DNA of 9,142 nt from an uncultured Enterobacter sp. (GTDB lineage Bacteria; Pseudomonadota; Gammaproteobacteria; Enterobacterales; Enterobacteriaceae). The translations under genes were made by a program, and so were the position numbers. Shown here piece after piece: positions 5,042 to 9,142 of the stretch (its first letter is position 1; the number at the start of each line of letters is the position of its first letter). A model generated the notes under the pieces. It worked only from the letters and a program-made list of their open reading frames with translations. It searched no databases and was not told the DNA's origin. Where the stretch lies: the NCBI GenBank assembly GCA_946477805.1, contig CAMKZP010000116.1, positions 1 to 9,142 on the forward strand. The letters run 5' to 3'.

Positions 5042-6829
5042 ATGGAATTCAGGACATTTCAAACGCAGTGGGGCGCTGAGTTTATTTCCCATGACGTTGT
5101 TCGTTTTCGCGTCTGGGCTGAAGGGCAAAAAGAGGTCACGCTGCGTCTGACGCAAAACGATATTCCGATGATGGCCGCCGGCGGCGGCTGGTTTCAGGTG
5201 GATGTTGCAGGCGTTACCCACGGCACAGAATATCTGTTCGTGCTGGAGGATGGCATGGCCGTCCCCGACCCGGCTTCGCGGGCGCAGAAAGGCGACGTGA
5301 ACGGGCCTTCGGTGGTTATCGATCCCCGCCGTTATCCGCATGCCAACCACGACTGGAAAGGGCGAGCCTGGGAAGAGACCGTTATTTACGAGCTGCATAT
5401 CGGCACCTTCACCCCGCAGGGCACCTTCCGCGCGGCTATCGATAAGCTGCCGTACCTTGCCGAACTTGGCATTACGCAGCTGGAAGTGATGCCCGTTTCG
5501 CAGTTCGGCGGCCAGCGAGGATGGGGGTATGACGGCGTGCTGCTCTACGCGCCGCATTCGGCCTACGGCACGCCGGAAGATTTTCACGCTTTTATCGACG
5601 CGGCCCACGGGCTGGGGCTTTCGGTGGTGCTGGATATTGTGCTCAACCATTTTGGGCCGGAAGGAAATTATCTCCCGCTGCTTTCGCCCGCGTTCTTCGA
5701 TGAAAATCGCACGACGCCCTGGGGAAGCGGCATCGCCTACGAGACGCCCGCGGTCAGATCCTATATGACCGACGCGCCCCTCTACTGGCTGATCGACTAT
5801 CGCCTGGACGGCCTGCGCTTCGACGCCATCGACCAGATTAAAGATCCGTCACCGACGCATATCCTGGAGGAGATCGCCGGACGTATCCGCGACGCCCTTC
5901 CAGACCGGCATATCCACCTCACCACGGAGGACAGCCGCAACGTGATTTTTCTGCACCCGCGCGACGAGCAGGGCGACACGCCGCTCTTTACCGCCGAGTG
6001 GAACGATGATTTTCACAACGCCGCCCACGTGTTTGCCACCGGCGAAACGCACGGCTACTACCAGGACTTTGCGCTGGAGCCGGAGAAAAAGTTTGCCCGC
6101 GCGCTGACCGAGGGGTTTGTCTACCAGGGCGAAGTATCGCTCCAGACCGGGGAGCCGCGTGGCGTAGCGTGCGGTTCGCAGCCGCCCCAGTTCTTTGTCG
6201 ATTTTATTCAGAACCACGATCAAACGGGCAATCGCGCGCACGGAGACCGGCTGATCGCCCTCGCCGGCGCGGATAAAACCCGCGTGCTGCTCGCGGCGCT
6301 GCTGCTGTCTCCCCATATCCCGCTGCTGTTTATGGGCGAAGAGTTTGGCGAAACCCATCCGTTCCTGTTCTTTACCGATTTCCACGGCGATCTGGCGAAG
6401 GCCGTGCGGGAAGGGCGCGCAAAAGAGTTTACCGGCCACGCCGGACACGATGGGGACGTGCCGGATCCCAATGAGGTGGATACTTTTATTCGCTCGCGGA
6501 TCGACTGGAACAAGGTGGCAACGGACGAAGGTAAGACGTGGCTGCGGTTAACGCGCAGCCTGCTTGCGCTGCGGCATCGCTACATAGTTCCCCTCCTTCG
6601 TCAGCGCGGGGCCGTGGAGGGTACGGTGCTGCACGCGGCTCCCGGCACGGTGGCCGTAAGCTGGCGCTTCCCGGGCGGAACGCTGTCGCTGGCGCTGAAT
6701 ATCGGTGAGAGGAGCGTTGCGCTCCCGAACGCCGCCGGAAAAACGCTGTTTGCCTGGCCGGAGCAGCACGATGCGTTGGCGCCGAACAGTATTGTCGTGA
6801 AATTTGCTGATGGAGAAGCATCCCTATGA
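5042..6829 (+). CDS. treZ: Malto-oligosyltrehalose trehalohydrolase
   Basis: TreZ (EC 3.2.1.141) hydrolyses the alpha-1,4 bond next to the trehalosyl end of maltooligosyl-trehalose, freeing trehalose in the cytosol. The 595 residues fit the family (about 560-600). Residues 8-95 form the N-terminal CBM48-like beta domain, then comes the GH13 barrel starting near ETVIYELHIGTFTPQGTF (112-129). GH13 motifs are all present: DIVLNH (198-203), DGLRFDAID with nucleophile D261, LTTED with acid/base E296, and IQNHDQTGNR with D393. The long insertion after HGD (about 448-485, with KEFTGHAGHDGDVPDPNEVD) is typical of TreZ rather than glycogen branching enzyme. A small beta domain ends the protein. The ATG at 5042 has GAGGG six bases upstream. 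Its TGA overlaps the treY ATG by 4 nt, so the two are probably translationally coupled. E. coli lacks this route. Confidence 0.95.
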   Translation: MEFRTFQTQWGAEFISHDVVRFRVWAEGQKEVTLRLTQNDIPMMAAGGGWFQVDVAGVTHGTEYLFVLEDGMAVPDPASRAQKGDVNGPSVVIDPRRYPHANHDWKGRAWEETVIYELHIGTFTPQGTFRAAIDKLPYLAELGITQLEVMPVSQFGGQRGWGYDGVLLYAPHSAYGTPEDFHAFIDAAHGLGLSVVLDIVLNHFGPEGNYLPLLSPAFFDENRTTPWGSGIAYETPAVRSYMTDAPLYWLIDYRLDGLRFDAIDQIKDPSPTHILEEIAGRIRDALPDRHIHLTTEDSRNVIFLHPRDEQGDTPLFTAEWNDDFHNAAHVFATGETHGYYQDFALEPEKKFARALTEGFVYQGEVSLQTGEPRGVACGSQPPQFFVDFIQNHDQTGNRAHGDRLIALAGADKTRVLLAALLLSPHIPLLFMGEEFGETHPFLFFTDFHGDLAKAVREGRAKEFTGHAGHDGDVPDPNEVDTFIRSRIDWNKVATDEGKTWLRLTRSLLALRHRYIVPLLRQRGAVEGTVLHAAPGTVAVSWRFPGGTLSLALNIGERSVALPNAAGKTLFAWPEQHDALAPNSIVVKFADGEASL

Positions 6830-9142
6830 TCCCTTCCGCGACCTATCGTATTCAGTTTCGCAACGGCATGACCTTCGACCGGGTGGTCGAACTTATTCCC
6901 TACATGAAAGATCTCGGTATCAGCCACCTCTACGCTTCGCCCGTCTTTACGGCGACGTCCGGGTCCACCCACGGCTACGACGTGACCGATCCGAACGAGA
7001 TTGACCCGGCGATTGGCGGACGAGAAGGCTTCGACCGTATGGCCGCCGCCCTGAAGCGGGCAGGAATGGGCCTGATACTGGATATTGTCCCTAACCATAT
7101 GTCCACGTCGCTGGAAAACCGCTGGTGGCGGGACGTCATCGCGCTGGGCCAGCAGAGCCGCTACGCGGGCTATTTTGATATCGACTGGTCGCGTCCGTTG
7201 ACCCTGCCATTCCTCGGCGATACCTTTGAGGCGGAGCTGGAGAAGGGCGCCATTACGCTAAAGCGTGACAGTGTCACCGGTGAGGCGTGCCTGGCGTACT
7301 ATGAAAACGACTATCCGCTCAATCCTGGCACCTTTGCAGAAGATAAAAGCATCGCTGAGATCCACCAGGCCCAGAGCTGGCGGCTGATGTCCTGGCGGGA
7401 AGCGCCAAAAAATTTATCGTGGCGCCGCTTCTTTGAGATTACCGGGCTGGTCGGCGTCAGGGTGGAGGACGAGGCGGTATTTGACGATACCCACCGCCTG
7501 ATCCTTGAGCTGGTTCATGCGGGCGTTGTCGACGGGCTGCGCATAGACCACGTCGACGGCCTGGCGGATCCGCTGGGCTACCTGCAGCGCCTGCGCCAGG
7601 CGACCGGCCCAGACTGCTATATCACGGTAGAGAAAATTCTCGCGAAAGGAGAGCAGCTCCCTCCCGAGTGGCCGGTATCGGGCACCACCGGGTATGAGTT
7701 CATCGCCTCGCTGGCGGAAGTGCTGGTTGACGACGCCAGCCTGGAGCGTCTGGAGAGCCTCCATAACGAAACGCTGGGGGTAACGGCAGACAGACGCGCC
7801 GAGCTGCGCGATGCCAAAGGTTTGATGACCGACCGTAACTTCGAGGGGGAATTTAACACGCTGCTGGCTCTTGCCGCTTCGCTTGCCGGGCGCAGCGGCA
7901 TTGAGCTGCCGCGCGACGATATTCGCCACGCCCTGCGCGAGCTGCTTATCGCGTTTCCGGTTTACCGCACCTACGGCACGGCGGAGGGATTAACGCCCTC
8001 CGACGTTGCGCTGCTGAACAGGGTGATTGCCAGCGTGAACGCCCCTGAAGCCGCGCTCAGCCTGATCGTGCGCATTCTTACCGGCGATCTGCCCGAGAGC
8101 GATCGCGAAACGGCATCCCTGTTCAGGACCCGCTTCCAGCAGCTCACCGGCCCGCTGATGGCGAAATCCGTGGAGGATACGCTGTTCTTTCGCCATAACC
8201 TGGAGCTGGCCCTCAACGAAGTGGGCGCGGACCCTACGCCGCGCGCGTTTTCGTTATCCCGCTTTCACCAGGAGATGCGCATCCGGCTCGCGCGCCAGCC
8301 TGACGCGCTGCTCGGCACGTCGACGCACGACACCAAGCGCGGCGAGGATGCGCGGGCGCGCCTGTATACGCTGACCGAAGCGCCCGACCTGTGGGGGGAA
8401 AACCTGGCGCGCTGGCGGCAGATGAACCAGACGCAGGTGCGTTTCCTCAATGACGGCACCGCGCCGAACGCCGCCGACACCTGGATGATCTACCAGGCGC
8501 TGGCCGGCGTCTGGCCTGCGACGCTCTCCCCGGACGACCGGAAAGGGCTTTCCGCCCTTAAAGCGCGCTTCCTCGGTTTTATCGAGAAAGCGCTGCGCGA
8601 GGCCAAACGGCGCACCGACTGGATCGACAGCAACGAGAGCTACGAAGCCGTGGTGATGGACTATGTCCGGCACCTGCTTTCGCCGGACAATACGCTGTTC
8701 CTGAAGGATTTCAGCGAGTCCCTGCAGCCCTTCGTTCGCGCCGGGCTGATGAACAGCCTGAGCCAGACGGTGATAAAGCTTACCGCGCCCGGCGTGCCGG
8801 ATATCTATCAGGGCAGCGAAGCGCTCAACTTCAGCCTGGTGGACCCGGACAACCGCCTGGAGCCGGATTTTCCCGTGCTGATTGAGAACCTTAGCGCCGC
8901 CGATCCCGGCGTGTTTAGCGATGAGGCGCGCTGGCGGGACGGCAGCGTGAAGCAGTACGTCACCGCCACGCTGCTGCGGCTCCGGCCGCACTATCAGGAA
9001 CTTTTCCGCTACGGCGACTGGCTGCCGCTAAAGGTGTCCGGCGAGCGCGAGGAGAACCTGATTGTGTATGCCCGCGTGAAGGACGACGACGCGCTGATCG
9101 TTGCCGTTCCGCGCCTGGTCTTTGACGCCGCCAACCCGGAAC
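6826..9142 (+). CDS. treY: Malto-oligosyltrehalose synthase (5' part, runs off right edge)
   Basis: TreY (EC 5.4.99.15) isomerises the reducing-end alpha-1,4 bond of maltodextrins to an alpha,alpha-1,1 bond, making the substrate of TreZ. The frame is open from ATG 6826 to the window end, 772 codons; relatives are roughly 800-850 residues, so only the C-terminal tail is missing. It starts MIPSATYRIQFRNGMTFDRV, the usual TreY N-terminus. GH13 motifs are DIVPNH (86-91), GLRIDHVDGL with nucleophile D241, TVEKIL with acid/base E269, and STHDTKRGEDAR with D502. The APGVPDIYQGSE segment near residues 650-660 is also typical. A GGAG box lies in the end of treZ (6812-6815), ten bases before the start; the ATGA overlap implies coupled translation. 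No broken codons or frameshifts were found. Confidence 0.94.
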   Translation, partial: MIPSATYRIQFRNGMTFDRVVELIPYMKDLGISHLYASPVFTATSGSTHGYDVTDPNEIDPAIGGREGFDRMAAALKRAGMGLILDIVPNHMSTSLENRWWRDVIALGQQSRYAGYFDIDWSRPLTLPFLGDTFEAELEKGAITLKRDSVTGEACLAYYENDYPLNPGTFAEDKSIAEIHQAQSWRLMSWREAPKNLSWRRFFEITGLVGVRVEDEAVFDDTHRLILELVHAGVVDGLRIDHVDGLADPLGYLQRLRQATGPDCYITVEKILAKGEQLPPEWPVSGTTGYEFIASLAEVLVDDASLERLESLHNETLGVTADRRAELRDAKGLMTDRNFEGEFNTLLALAASLAGRSGIELPRDDIRHALRELLIAFPVYRTYGTAEGLTPSDVALLNRVIASVNAPEAALSLIVRILTGDLPESDRETASLFRTRFQQLTGPLMAKSVEDTLFFRHNLELALNEVGADPTPRAFSLSRFHQEMRIRLARQPDALLGTSTHDTKRGEDARARLYTLTEAPDLWGENLARWRQMNQTQVRFLNDGTAPNAADTWMIYQALAGVWPATLSPDDRKGLSALKARFLGFIEKALREAKRRTDWIDSNESYEAVVMDYVRHLLSPDNTLFLKDFSESLQPFVRAGLMNSLSQTVIKLTAPGVPDIYQGSEALNFSLVDPDNRLEPDFPVLIENLSAADPGVFSDEARWRDGSVKQYVTATLLRLRPHYQELFRYGDWLPLKVSGEREENLIVYARVKDDDALIVAVPRLVFDAANPE

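Noticed and set aside
4991..5650. Long minus-strand frame of 219 codons antisense to treZ
   Set aside because: It lies opposite the conserved N-terminal and barrel regions of TreZ, has no ribosome binding site, and its composition (Arg/His/Gly-rich) is typical of antisense frames in GC-rich genes.
5849..6448. Minus-strand frame of 199 codons antisense to treZ
   Set aside because: It covers the catalytic Glu and Asp regions of TreZ on the opposite strand and has no start signals.
8254..8991. Minus-strand frame of 245 codons antisense to treY
   Set aside because: TreY is open and motif-complete across it. The antisense product is Arg/Gly/His-rich with no recognisable domain.

Overview
The window looks like a chromosomal segment of a GC-rich enterobacterium of the Enterobacter/Lelliottia/Klebsiella type. 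This rests on protein resemblance and codon style: a non-oxidative hydroxyarylate decarboxylase subunit C of the KpdC type, a YghA-like SDR and a glycogen-to-trehalose treZ-treY pair. No rRNA or other species marker is present, so the genus is inference.

Left part (1-1618): a UbiD-family decarboxylase gene runs leftward off the window edge, and a LysR-type regulator is transcribed divergently from it. The 113-bp spacer holds a perfect inverted repeat suited to a LysR operator. This looks like an aromatic-acid decarboxylation locus with its own regulator.

Middle part (1619-3385): a visibly AT-richer islet that interrupts otherwise GC-rich, metabolic DNA. It has about 315 bp with only small or degenerate reading frames, a 109-aa two-helix membrane protein, a 272-aa DUF4225-like protein on the opposite strand whose 3' end overlaps the membrane protein gene by 23 bp, and a small reading frame that seems broken by a frameshift. 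It is the least explained part of the window. A membrane-active protein with a membrane partner (toxin/immunity style) is possible but unproven.

Right part (3386-9142): on the minus strand, a YghA-like short-chain dehydrogenase and a streptothricin-acetyltransferase-like GNAT enzyme, the latter preceded by a 13-codon open frame with a strong ribosome binding site that looks like a leader peptide. Divergent from these, treZ and treY overlap by 4 nt (ATGA). TreY converts the reducing end of a maltodextrin to a trehalose unit and TreZ cuts it off, so together they make trehalose from glycogen or maltodextrin without OtsAB. treY runs off the right edge.

No tRNA, rRNA, CRISPR array, insertion sequence or integrase was found.
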